Source: Vitis vinifera
Taxonomy: Eukaryota; Streptophyta; Magnoliopsida; Vitales; Vitaceae
NCBI RefSeq assembly: GCF_030704535.1
Contig: NC_081813.1
Coordinates: 2,078,501 to 2,142,500, forward strand
DNA length: 64,000 bases
Direction: 5' to 3'
A program made the translations under genes and the position numbers. How positions within the stretch are numbered: the stretch's first letter is position 1; each line of letters starts with the position of its first letter. The notes beneath the pieces are model-generated. The model made no database searches. It was not told the DNA's origin and saw only the letters and a list, made by a program, of their open reading frames with translations. Positions 11,576-23,600 of this stretch are shown here, one piece after another.

Positions 11576-12093
11576 TGGAGGCAAAAACTTTTTGTATTTG
11601 CTCTAAACCCACCCTGCAACTACTCTTCAATTTTAGGCGGCATGGATGATATATTTTTTCATCTAAAGATGATCGTTTAGAAAGTGATGATTGTTTGGAA
11701 ATTATAACTGTATAAGGATCCTGTTCCTTTGTACATAATATGAGTATGATAGGATTGTAAAGGTGGTGAGAAATTTTGAGGCAATCCTAATTCTAATTAT
11801 CAGGAAAAGCAAAAATGTATGTCTAAGGATGAATGGTTCAGAAACATGACATTTTTAATTAATAGAAATCTTCTGGATGTGGGAGATTAGAAGGGGGAAG
11901 ATCATTCAAGTTCAGAAGATGAGTTTGAACGTTAGAAAGTTGGGGAGTTGGGGAAAAAAGTGTTATTAAAGACGCATGGTTTGCACCTGAATGTTGTATT
12001 CAGACTGGAATTTAATCTGTGTTCTGGTGATAGGTAAATCATTGAAACTCAAGACATTGGGTTTTCTATTCCAAGATAGAATTAGAACATTAG

Positions 12094-12218
12094 TGCCCTT
12101 GAGGCTTGGCTCAAGTGATTATGGGATGGGGAGGGTTTGTGGGAGGTTCCAAGTTCAAGTCTCAATGGGGACAAAAATTTTCCTATAACTAAAAATAAAA
12201 AAATAAAAAAAGAGAGAG
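12094..12218 (+). mobile_element. tRNA-derived SINE with A-rich tail
   Basis: It carries a pol III A-box-like TGGCTCAAGTGAT and a B-box-like AAGTTCAAGTCTC about 50 bp later, and ends in TTTTCCTATAACTAAAAATA and an A-rich tail. It is flanked by 21-bp direct repeats at 12073-12093 and 12219-12239 that differ at two positions (AAGATAGAATTAGAACAT.. and AAGATAAAATTAGAACAT..), the mark of LINE-mediated insertion. A close relative lies inverted at 23890-23993. Confidence 0.85.
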
Positions 12219-13027
12219 AAGATAAAATTAGAACATCAGTTGGTTTGTGTATGTATGACTCAGTTGTAGAGGCTATTGATGTAGCTTTAGGATCTTTCAT
12301 TTTTACTTTCATGTTAAGAAATAGGGACTATCACAAACTTTGGAAACTTGCTGCTGTGTCTGAACCAATCATCCTAGGGTTAGGTGCCTCTAGTGTCAAT
12401 ATCGGATGAGCTTAAGTCGTGGTGTCATGGGAAGATTTAATAAGACTGGGCTGTCTAGAAAGGGCAAGTAGGGTTATTCAGAAAGGGAAGGCATTTTTTT
12501 TTTTTTTCACCTGGGTCAAAAGATTTTCCTTTTAGAAATGCTAGTTTGGTGAACCAACGTGTAGGAATTTCCAGTCTTGTAAGTGGGATAGGTTTGTTCT
12601 TGATTTTGATGATTCGTCTCCAGATGTTAATTCACAAGCCCCTCCAGATGGGACTTTTTGGCCACTGCCTTGTAGTAGAACATTTGAAATTCCTTCTAAA
12701 TTTAAAGTTCTGACTGGCCAGTAGTTCATAATAAGATTAAAACTCCCCTAAAGCAGGAAGTTCAAAGCTCTCTTAACCTATGTTTCATTATGTCGCTTTA
12801 TCATTCCATGCCATCTTTTTCATTCTCTACAGTAAATGGTTATAAAAGGAAGTAAACGATAGAGCTATTTTCTTTTAGATATTTGTTAATTTGTTAGGTA
12901 ATAGGTGAACAATGTATGCTAGACTAACACTCTCCTCACTCATGAGCCTATACTGGTAGATAGAGTTATCAAACTTTAGACAGATTACAAAGAACAAACG
13001 GGTGGAATAAACAGGATGAAGACTTAA

Positions 13028-13542
13028 TGATGAGGATGAATCTCCAAGATATAAATAAAGAAAAGGAATTAGTATTAGTTGCAATTAAAGTAGAATTAGT
13101 ATTAATTAGAATTGAATTAGGATTGGTATTTGTTGGAGTGTAATTATGATTAGCTAGTTAAGTTATATTATAATTAGAATTTGAGTTATGATAGGTTATT
13201 AAAGTCCTAATAGACTTTGGATGTTATAATTAGAATTAGAGTCATAATAGGTTATTAGAATCCTAATAGACCTTGTATTGCTTAGAGAAGCCTATAAATA
13301 GGCTAATTGATGTAAATCAAATGAATAAATTGATATTAATAATATTATATTTTCTTTTATTTCAAGTGTTGCAATCCTCAACAGTGATCTTTTTTTCATT
13401 GTTTCTTCTCTCTCTATTTCTTATCTTATATTTCTCTCTACTATAAAATTTATTCCTTATTCCTCTCCTTACACCCTAAAAATAAAACCCTAGCCCACCT
13501 ACTTTTGAGTATAGACAACCATCCTAGAGTTGTCCTACATCA
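13028..13542 (-). mobile_element. Solo LTR, copy 3, with intact 5-bp target-site duplication
   Basis: Reverse complement of the LTR at 6220-6777: on the plus strand it runs TGATGAGGATGAAT ... GTCCTACATCA. It is bounded on both sides by CTTAA (13023-13027 and 13543-13547), a perfect 5-bp duplication as made by LTR-retrotransposon integrases. A single LTR inside one duplication is the product of recombination between the two LTRs of a full element. It interrupts an older repeat that continues to about 13655. Confidence 0.88.
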
Positions 13543-13547
13543 CTTAA

Positions 13548-13660
13548 ACTTGAGACTTCTAGTTAACCTAAGCTTCTTACCACATTAAGCTGCTAATCAA
13601 CCCAAAAGTTTTAGTTGTTGGGTAACTGGCAAACAATGTTATATCATGCTAATAATATTA
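13548..13660 (-). repeat. Fragment of a dispersed tRNA-related repeat
   Basis: Read on the minus strand it gives TGATATAACATTGTTTGCCA, then CCCAACAACTAAAACTTTTGGG and AGCAGCTTAATGTGGTA. Near-identical phrases occur at 19070-19130, 19365-19440 and 19575-19640, so this is one family. It is cut at its left end by the solo LTR. Confidence 0.5.
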
Positions 13661-13958
13661 ATGATGAATCAGTTCTTAATTTGTGATTGATGATTTAAAG
13701 AACTACTGTTGTGGTTTAGCTATTATTTTTTTGGGCATAGGTTTGAAATGTTTAAAGCCTAGAAAAACAATCCCACCAACAAGCTCCCCTGGACTCTTCT
13801 CTCTGAAACTCTCTTTGTTAAACTACTGTTATGGCTTGGATATTTCTGTCTTCAGAGGCTGCTATCTTCTTTATTATGACCACGATTTAGTTGGTTTAAT
13901 GCACAACCTACAAATTCCAATTTTGCTATGTTATGGGGATTTGCAGGCACCATTAACT

Positions 13959-14150
13959 ATGGAAATAAAACCATCAGTTGCCTTGAGGGCAATGCTTGTA
14001 GGATCGATAGCAGCATGTGCAAAAATTGCAGGCGTACTGAAGGCCGCAGGTGGTGCAAAGATCGGGGTAGCTGCAACTGCCATGACAGCAGCTGCTACTG
14101 CAGCTATGTCATCAAAGCAGGAAGATGCTTCTAAGCAGCCTTCAAAATGA
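13959..14150 (+). CDS. Small plant-conserved Ala-rich membrane-like protein (63 aa)
   Basis: The ATG lies 12 nt after the acceptor at 13946 and the ORF ends TGA at 14150. The product is 63 residues: a short polar start (MEIKPS), a hydrophobic Ala/Gly-rich stretch from about residue 7 to 50 (AMLVGSIAACAKIAGVLKAA and GVAATAMTAAATAAM) broken by Lys residues, and a charged tail (SSKQEDASKQPSK). It could form one or two membrane-associated or amphipathic helices. I recall similar unannotated small proteins in other plants, but no function is known to me. The frame stays open upstream of the ATG only by reading intron. The gene is divergent from MED9 and convergent with the beta-galactosidase. Confidence 0.65.
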   Translation: MEIKPSVALRAMLVGSIAACAKIAGVLKAAGGAKIGVAATAMTAAATAAMSSKQEDASKQPSK

Positions 14151-14413
14151 TTTTCTTTTGCTGATCTAGTGAGTCAATAACGTATGTAGCATGGAACAAA
14201 CTGGAACCAAACTGGATTTATTTTGGATTTTTGCCCTCACACTCACAGTGAGGGTATGTATAAAACTACTGGAATTGAAAATAGATATATAACTTTCCCT
14301 AAAACTTGTAGGGGAAAATCATATTTGTCTCGCTAGATTTTGTATGACATTATAATTTGGTCACTAATTGAAAAGATATCTCCGGTTCAATGGAGAAAAT
14401 TTGTTCGATGTTC

Positions 14414-14419
14414 AATAAA
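14414..14419 (+). terminator. Candidate polyadenylation signal of the 63-aa gene
   Basis: AATAAA occurs about 264 bp after the stop codon, in AT-rich sequence. It is only about 276 bp before the beta-galactosidase stop on the other strand, so the two 3'-UTRs are likely to meet or overlap. Confidence 0.4.
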
Positions 14420-14694
14420 TCTTAATGAATTATAATTTCATCATTGCTTATACAAAAAAAAGGGGGGTGGAAAGCCTCCCATCAGCTTTCAGTAGCAGAG
14501 GCTGCACTGGATTTTTATTCAATTATATATATATCATGTGGACATGCAGCATGACAGCATGCCTTTCAACATGCGTGTGGAAGATCTACATAAGGTCCAT
14601 CGATTATTGTACTGTGGGCTGTCGTGTGTTTTCTGTGTTTTGGCCTTGGGGATTCAAGTTGGAACCACCTTTTTCCAGACCTGGCTTCTTGTTT

Positions 14695-17600
14695 TCAGAG
14701 CATGCTAGAACTGCTTGAACGGCATGTGAAGTCTGGATGATCAACTGAGTGAACCACAAGCTCAGAGTTTGGCGATTCTAATTCAAAGATGACCTGCGGA
14801 ACAGTTAAAAGAACCAAGTCAAAGCAGGAAAAGTTCATTGTAAAGAAGACCAGATGTAGGAATGGCTTTGATCAACATTTTTTTAGGGCAATCAAGAATA
14901 TTGTTATTCTAGTATAGTACTTATAAAGAAGGAGAATTTATTAAAAGCTAATGAGAATACTTGTTTAATTGGGGTTTACTTATTTATTGTGGAACTAATA
15001 GAAGGGGAATGGATTCAGAGTCTTGAAAGGTGTAAAGCTGTCACAGTTGAATCTGGAAGATACGCTTATAAAAATCTTGGTTCATGTGGTTGAATGATTC
15101 TTTGGGTTTTGAGGAGTCTTTACTTCGTAGATTCATTTACGGACTGAGGTTGGCCTAAGATCTCAGGCTGAATGATTTGTTCCTTTGGGTTGTCTTGGTT
15201 TTTTATATCTGTTTGTGTTTATCGTATACTTGCTGTGTCTCATGGCTACCATTTAATTGCTTACCTATAAAAGCATCGTCAAAATAGAGGGGCTAAAATC
15301 TTCCCTAAGGTCAGAAAACCAACAAGGATATGCCATAACCAGTAGAGGTTTGCTCATTATTTGCAAACTATCATGGAAAAAAAAAGGGAAAACGAAAAGC
15401 AGCATTTGACAATCTCATACCAGATTGTTTTCCCCATGTCTAAGCACTGGAGCAGGGACATAGAGGTTGCACTGTGGTCCAGTTGACTGCAAGGGGGGCC
15501 ATTTAAAGATTCTCAAAGTAAAATAAATGCATTTAAGAATACAAACATCAATTCAGAATCACAAGAGAATCACTGAAATGTGGGAAACACCACTTTACCG
15601 GCCAAAATCTTCCTATGTTGAATTCATTGACAAATGCGATCCCTTTACCCCATCCACTGAATGATATGAATGTGTCTTTTGTTTCATCAACTACAAAACG
15701 GCCAGCATAGAGTGCTGGTTCTATGGAAACCTCCTCTGCAGAAGGAAAGGTAATGATGATTACTTTCATTGTCCCTCCACAGTATGATGCATTATTGCAT
15801 ACCATCGTTAATTGCACAAGAATAAGAGGTACAAGAGCAGGTAAATGTGGTTCAGAGTGGAATATGCTAATACAAACCAGGAACAGATAGATACCAAACA
15901 AATTTATACAATAGAAACAAAAGAGAACACGTACTGATGTTCTCACCTTAACCAGTTGTTTGTATTTATATGTATCGTAAGTAAGAATTGAGAACATACC
16001 AGTATTTTTTATATTCGTAAGGGCCAATGTTTTATTGATTCTGGAATGTGCAATCTCCTTGATGGGCTTGATATCCAACACCTCATTCAGGTTTTGGAAA
16101 GGAATTGCAACAATCTTCCAACTCTTCAGAACATTCCCATCCAGATAAACAGGAGACAAAATACCCTGTAGAAAGAAACAGAAAATTAGTTGAATATCAT
16201 CTGTTAGGCTAAGATGCACGATCTTCTAAATTAAAGAGAAAAACAGAATGAGTGGGAATAACCACTATGCAGTTAGGAAGCATAGCATGTAATTTGCCTG
16301 AATAGATATTACATCAAATGTCTACTCAACATGATTACATTCATATTTCAGGAAGAGCATTTGAAATTTAGGTAAATCTCTAAGCTGTACAAACAGCGAA
16401 TTCTAGCTTAAAAAGCATGAAAATGTAATTAGGAAATCAGGGGTTTCAGGCATCAATCACAGCTTGAAGAATAATGATGAAGATGGTTCTGCTTAACACA
16501 ATGTTTAATAATTGCGGTGGACGAATTACTCAGGGCTGTAACAACTCCAGAAAATAACTTAAAATAAGATAAATAAAAGGAAACCATGAGGAGAAGATGA
16601 AGTGATACAAATCACACACAAGCTGGGTCCTATGGTTTTTGATGCAGCTGTACAGAGAAGGCATAGTCTAGGGAGTCAGACTTAATCCCATATTTCAGGA
16701 CTTGGACTCGATGATAAGAACTGTCTGCCTACCAAGTACAGCCACTCGGAACCATTTATCAAGTAAATAAAGTATGATCATTGAGGAAAGAAACTATATT
16801 ATATGAAATCCACAATTATACTCAATAAAGATAAAAGATAACCATAAAAGAAAGCAGCAGTAAACTTGCAAAAGGACTAAAAACTTCAGCTGGAAATTAT
16901 AATAGGCTACAATCTAAAACCATAGAAGGGTTTAATAGGAATCCCGTATGTGCAGATCAGTTACCTTCTGGTCAAACAAGTGTGACCCATAATTTACACG
17001 TCCCATGTTTTCAACCTAGATAAGAAGAGGAGAAAATCAGAAAAAACTTATGCATAACCTACAGTTTAGAAGGTACTGAAAAATGATGAGCATAACAAAA
17101 AAATTAGTGGATAGCAATAACATACAGACAACCAGAACGTTATTATGGATAATGAAGCTTTCAATTTGCATGAAATTTACTGGTTTTTGTCAAGCCAGCA
17201 GCTATGAAAATGTGACTCAATGGTTTTAACGGTTTTTTAAGCAAACAAGAAAAAGTCTCTGCTTAGCCATGGAAAAACTTGAGTCACCAAGGACGTGTGC
17301 ATCAGGGAAATCCAACTTACAAAGTAAATTTTTTTTTATAAGCCATAGTCTACTCGGTGTAACCAAATTAGCAGTCAGTAGTAAAAAATGAAGCAAGTCA
17401 ACCAATCAATTGTAAAAATGCCTTTTTTTTCTATAGCCATTGCATTTTGAATTAACTACTTTACAAACTACAAAATAGAACTAACTGCTAAAGTGGATTA
17501 GCCAAAACCCTAATCCAATCTGCTTGAAAAGGGAAAGGGGAAAGAGTCACTCACTAAAACAAATAAGTTGATTTTGGAAGCACATTTAGTATCAGGAAGG

Positions 17601-20600
17601 CTCAGGTTCTGATTTGACCATCTTTCAATTGTACCTACATATGTTGGTCTTCCACCATTATCTTCAGAAGGGCATGAAATAAAAACCTGAGCTCTATCAT
17701 GCACCTGCATTTTTTACATTAAAAAAGTTAGATTTTTTTTTTTTTAACTTCCGAGATATTTTGTAAACTTCAGGAAAATCTGAACCACTGATGATTATAA
17801 GTGGGACGATTTCTGATGAAATGACATGCTACGATTATACAAGAATGTTGCCCCTCATGAGATAAAAGGAAGAGAGAAAAAAAATTATAATAGGTCAGAA
17901 TAGAAGGATCATAAACTGATCAGTGGTAGAGCAAAGGAAGAGAACTTTATTTGTTCAAGCAAAACATCAGCACAAGGAGAATTTCAAATGTAAGCAGATG
18001 AGTACTTTGTCACTCACATCACATAACTCCAGTCAATTTAAATATAAGGGAAGGACAAGACTTACATTTGGTATGAACAAATTGCTTCCTTGGTCCTTTG
18101 CTGCATATCCTGATGTATATAATAAAAATCCAAACATCTGAACAAAGGAACATACAAATTAAAAAAATAAATTGTTAGAAAACTTAAATTGAACAGGCAT
18201 AAATAGTGAAATCTAAAATGCAACAAGAGCAAAATTCTTAAACACCTGTCCCACAGACTCCATTGAAGTTGGATTTTCAGATTCAACCACACCAATAGGA
18301 TCTATTTTATCAATTAAATCAAACAAAGATTCAGTTTTCTGTAACTGGATAGGTCCATATCCTCTCTTTTCAGTGTTGGAAGGAACTGAAGGAAGAGATG
18401 CTGCACTGTGTCGCTTCACAACCCCTCGCAATGCTGAAATGAATACCACATTCATAAGTGGACCGTACTTGCTGGCTCTCCAACCAAAACTTTCATGAGA
18501 AAATTTTGGAAAAGACAATATCATGAATGGAAGCATAATAAGAAGCACTATACAACTGCAAGGAAAATGGGTCTACATGGTCATTATAACATGAATGAGC
18601 CTTCAAGTCAGAAATCCCTCTGGTACAGATGTAAAAATTAACAATGCATATGCAAGAATCATAATGAGTCGACCTTGAATGAGGAATAATAAAACATATA
18701 AAATTGACATTCACTTCAACAATGCTAACTAGCTAACTTTGTAATGTATGAGAGAGTGATACCAGAAAAGACCTCAGAGTCAGAAATTTCAAAACTTATC
18801 TAAACACCTAAACCTACTAAATGTTAGTTCAAAATTCAAAACCCATATAAGCACCTTAACCTACTAACTACCCTAATTTACAAAATTTTACCATTCTATA
18901 GAATGACTAAGTTGCATCTCAGTTGAGACCATCAGAGATAAAACTTTGATCTTAAATCATGGAAATGACTATTTTTCTATGAATAATAGCTGTATGACTT
19001 CCCCAAGCATGTCAATCGAACACCAGTCAATTGTGTTTGTTAAGCTACTAAAAAGTCCAAAAGCTTAAGTTTTGAAGTCAATTGGTTGCTTAACATGGTA
19101 GCAAAGCCTTAGTCTATGCAAGGTCATGAGAATGAGCTTAACTAAGGGAGGGAGTCATTTTTTGTTTTCACTTCCTCTATTTTTTGGCCATCTTTTGGTG
19201 GTTGTTATATACGTCTTGTGTACTTTGGTGCTCTCTTTTTGGCGCTTTTTAACGGATTCTCTTTTACTTATCAAAAAAATAAACATTTATTTCCCCTATC
19301 CATTGAACCCACAGAGAATACTATCCAAGCAGTGGCATGTCAAGGCTGTAGCTCAAATAAACTCGATATACATTGTTATTATCACCCAACAACTCAAGCT
19401 TTTACATCAATTGGCAGCTTAATACTGTATTAGAGCCTTGGTTTGTGGGAGACTAGGGGAGATCATGAGTTCAAACCTCAATGACGTTTATTTCTTCGAT
19501 TTATTGAGTTCACATGCAAGCTCAAAGAAGGTCACCCATGCGATGAGGTGTTAGGGCTTTAGCCCAAGTCAGAATGATATACATTGTTAGCCCATTACCT
19601 AACACTTTAAACTTTTGGATCAAATTGGTAGCTTGGAGTTTTCAACAAATCCTTCTGACGGTTAGACTGTGCCTGTCCGTACCTAGGAATATACATAGAT
19701 CAAGTGCACGCATCAACTTGAAAAACCCTTAACAGTGACTGTAAGAAGTTGGATACAAGAAAATTGCTATAAGGCTCATGTTCCATGTAAACTTTGCAAG
19801 ATCCCAAGTTGTGAAAAATTGAAGGCACTTTAAGATCAGTCATCCAATGCCAAAACATCAGAAGTGTGTTTCCATTTTGAGTAACTTGGCTTGTAATACT
19901 TCTAAATGAAGATGTTGAGTCACAAAACAACAACAATTAATATACTCTTTAGTAATTAATCCTACACATTTCACACAAAGGGTGTTATCCACTTACAATA
20001 CATGAGATTTTTATGAGAATTTTTATCTAGTGGCTCGGGAAAAAGGAAGCGACTTCTGAAGGAACAACAAGGCTTGGCAACTTAAAGGGGGTTGAGGGCT
20101 CAGAAGCAACTTTAGAGAGACAAGAAGGCTTCAAAAGCAATCTAGAGAGAGGAAGGGTGCTTAAAGAAATTTGGGAGTAAGACAAGCCAGCCAGACCTAC
20201 CAATGTACAGTGAGAAAGGTTTTGGAGAAAAAACCAGTGAAATCCTCATCCAAGACTTTCTATCAAGCATAATATCAACAACTCTTGTAATGGAGAAAGT
20301 TTCAACAAGAAAGTGCTAAATTGAGTTCCAAGTCCTAAAGATATCTTCAGTGTTTAATCAAGAAGATAACTTTCTCCAAGGCCAACACAAGATAATTTGG
20401 AAATGAAGTGAAAGAGGATCTGAATAAAAATTCCATCCAAAGTCTTACTTCGGAACTCATTAATCATTCCAACCTTGATACCATTCTCAAACTCCCAACT
20501 ACCAGATCAAACTTCGCTTTAGCCTTCAGAAATTTCCAAATTCATGCCTAAGAATGTAGCAACAAACTGACCCATCTCTATTTGAATCTTTTGTAGGATT

Positions 20601-23600
20601 TAACTTTCTAACATAAGCAAGCAAGGAACTTTCCCAATTTGAGGCCGTCATATCTCAGTCCAGAACCATAGATGTGTTCCAGTTTAATGCAATAACAATT
20701 AATATGTAGTGGACAAATGGACAATCATTTTTCATAAAACAAAAGGGAAATATTTACAGTTCTAGAAATAAATATATTCAATTTGATCCAAAAAATCCTA
20801 TTTCAACTATGAAAGAGGAAATCACAACATAAGACAATTCAACACATACCTTTGAACTTCGCATTGTCCACATCACCAGATTCTCTAATTGGTGCATCCT
20901 AGAAAAGAAGGCATTGCTTTGATATGTATGGTAAGTAAAAATACAGTATGTTAACATAATAAAGTCAAAATCTTCCTCACATAATCATAGGAAGTAAGGT
21001 CAGGCTTGTAGTCCAACTCATCTGCACCAGTATTGGCACCATTGTAAAATCCAAAGTTTGTCCCACCATGTGCCATCTGGGAATTGGAAGATGCTATATC
21101 ATAGAATTATCTTGTAAATGGTGAACTGGATTCATCAAAAGATAGAATTTAGAACATACATAAAGCACAGCGGAACCCTTCAGAGACAAAATTTTGTCAA
21201 GAGCAGCAGCTGTAAAATCAGCACCAGTACTTGCAATATTCTCCCCCCAGTGTGTAAGCCAACCTGTATAGAACTCCCTGAAAGATACAAGCGCAATCAG
21301 CAACAAACTGCAAAGATCAAAAAAAAAAAAAAGGCATACCAACAATTACACCTACGCGCAGAGAGGTGGAGACTTTCCTGGTGCATTGTACTCCTTTTGC
21401 AACTGAAATATAGGGCGTGGATCATCACCAGTTGAGAAGTCAACAGCTACAAATGGACAATTGAGATTAGCTTAGAAAAAGAAAAGAATTATGTAGTCAT
21501 AAAAATATTTATGTTGCTTAATGGGTATTGTCATCCGATGAACTTCCAATGCAACTTCTATGATAGAAGAAGCTTCACTAACAGTATTCTGCATAATCTT
21601 AAATTTAGTAGGCATTTTGAAACGTGGACCAGAATTTCCGACCAGCAATAAACAGATAGATGCACATGCACACACATAGGCATTTGGCAGATACTTCACT
21701 ACCTCAGAATTCCAAGGGACTAAGATTCAGTTTCTTACAAGCACATGTATCTCATATATGAGAAGCAAACTTGTCAAGAACACAATTGGATCATACGGTC
21801 TTCCCAAGAAATCCATGCACTTAAATATTTTTTTTTAATTATTTATCAAAGTAGGGTTATGCAGACTGGATGGAAACTAATGTCAGTTAAAGGAGAACTT
21901 TGAGAGTTACTAATGAACATGAGAGGGGAATGTGATACCATTGAGGCTTCAACTAATTATTGCAGTACATGTGTGTGAGACAAAAGTGCTTGAAGATGTA
22001 AAGAAGATCAAAAAGAACATATGTAAGTTTAGCAAAGAAATTGTGGTTAACGCTATAGTTGAATACACAGTTTTGTAAAACCAGAATGACCCAACAGGAT
22101 TAATCATAACAACCCTGAAAAGTTGGGAATCTTGGGATAAATAGACCATGGCAGGAATTTTAATTGTAATATATGCATTAAAGATGGCTTAAATGTATTG
22201 GCTTAAATGTATTAGAAAGTAAGTAGATAAACAAAATATTTACAAAAGAAAAATGTCAAAATTGATGTCTGCTTCCTACTTCCAGTATCTAAGCAAATAG
22301 CCATTTACTCTTTTAAGTTCAAAATGCTGAAATTAAAACATAAGTTGATCACAAACTGAACCTGAAAAGACAGCATCTCCACGAATGGTGCCTTTTTCAA
22401 GAGTTTCCCTAGAACCTCCATCTGTAGTATACCTAAAAAGTCCATAAGATTTAGTCAAGAAAACAACAGATAATCAAAGAAGAAAACAATTATGACTCCA
22501 AAAGACCATTCTGATCAATATATGTAGCTCGCATACCTTTCCCTTAAATCATAAACCAGAAAAAATGCCAATGAAAGATAATCATACATGTATGTAGTGC
22601 AGGAAAAAAAAAATGCATGCATACCCGCATAAGTTCATGCCACATGCACAAAACCATTAACATGTATCCATTCAAATGGGCATAGCTATATATTGTAAAA
22701 GAAGATAACACACAAACTCTTACCTTGATTTGCAATTAGTTCACTGCTAATCTGAAGAATTTTAATTTAAATGAAATTTCTTACAGTCACAATATGGACA
22801 AATTTACACTGCATGTGTCCCACTACACCGGTATAGTATCCCTATAGAACATAGAATAAGGTTCATTTCTCTATTAAATCCTTCATTAGGCAGCTTTTGG
22901 AGATCTTTTCCCTGCCAATGAAGTATGGTGTTCAAGGTATCACTTTATAGTAGTAAGACAGAATATGTTCTTCATTATGGAATAATGGGAACCATATGAG
23001 TTATGACATTTTGTAGTAGGGAGAGAATGACCCCACTATGTTTGTTTTAGACTATTTGGCAAGAGTGGAACTGTAGGACCTTCAAAAGATGTTTTTATTC
23101 ATCCCCTTTTTCTTTGGTTTACAGGTACTTTGGGTGCTAACGGTTCATCTTTGTTTAATTTTATTGTTTGTATAAGACCTTGCTAATATTTCTTTATTCC
23201 TCTATGCTCTCAATATGCTAGAGGTATACCCCTTTTTTTTATTGGCTCTTATCAATATGCTCTCTATTTGCCTACCTAAAAAAACCTTGAATGTGAAACA
23301 AAGGACTACACCATAGATCTTTTTTAAGGTAAAAAGCACTTTTAAGTTTTTTATAAGGAACTATATTTCATACTTTCCCCTTGTTGTCTACAAAGTTAGA
23401 AATGCGAAGCAAGAAGTAGTACACATGCATTGCAAATTTTCAATTGTAAGACTAGTAGTTATTGGCAATGCATCTGAAGAGCTTTAATCTACCAGAAAAC
23501 TAAATTAAGTTAAACACAAATGCATTATGGATCTCAAACTATAAGTATGCATGAGATAAATGAATAGCACTAAAGCACTAGGGCCCATGTAGACAAAGAA

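Larger units (their letters stand above)
10883..13946 (+). other. Leader exon end and 5' intron of the 63-aa gene
   Basis: The coding exon is preceded by a clear acceptor (GGGGATTTGCAG at 13946), so the gene must have an upstream exon; CTTCAAAG/GTCTAAGC near 10905 is the best donor I see. The ~3-kb intron contains a diverged tandem duplication with a short Cys-rich ORF (11302-11575), a SINE (12094-12218) and an inverted solo LTR (13028-13542). No other gene is visible in it. Confidence 0.5.

Noticed and set aside
15548..16219. 223-codon open frame on the minus strand
   Set aside because: It spans beta-galactosidase exons 16 and 17 with the intron between them read through; splicing at 16000/15735 restores the conserved protein.
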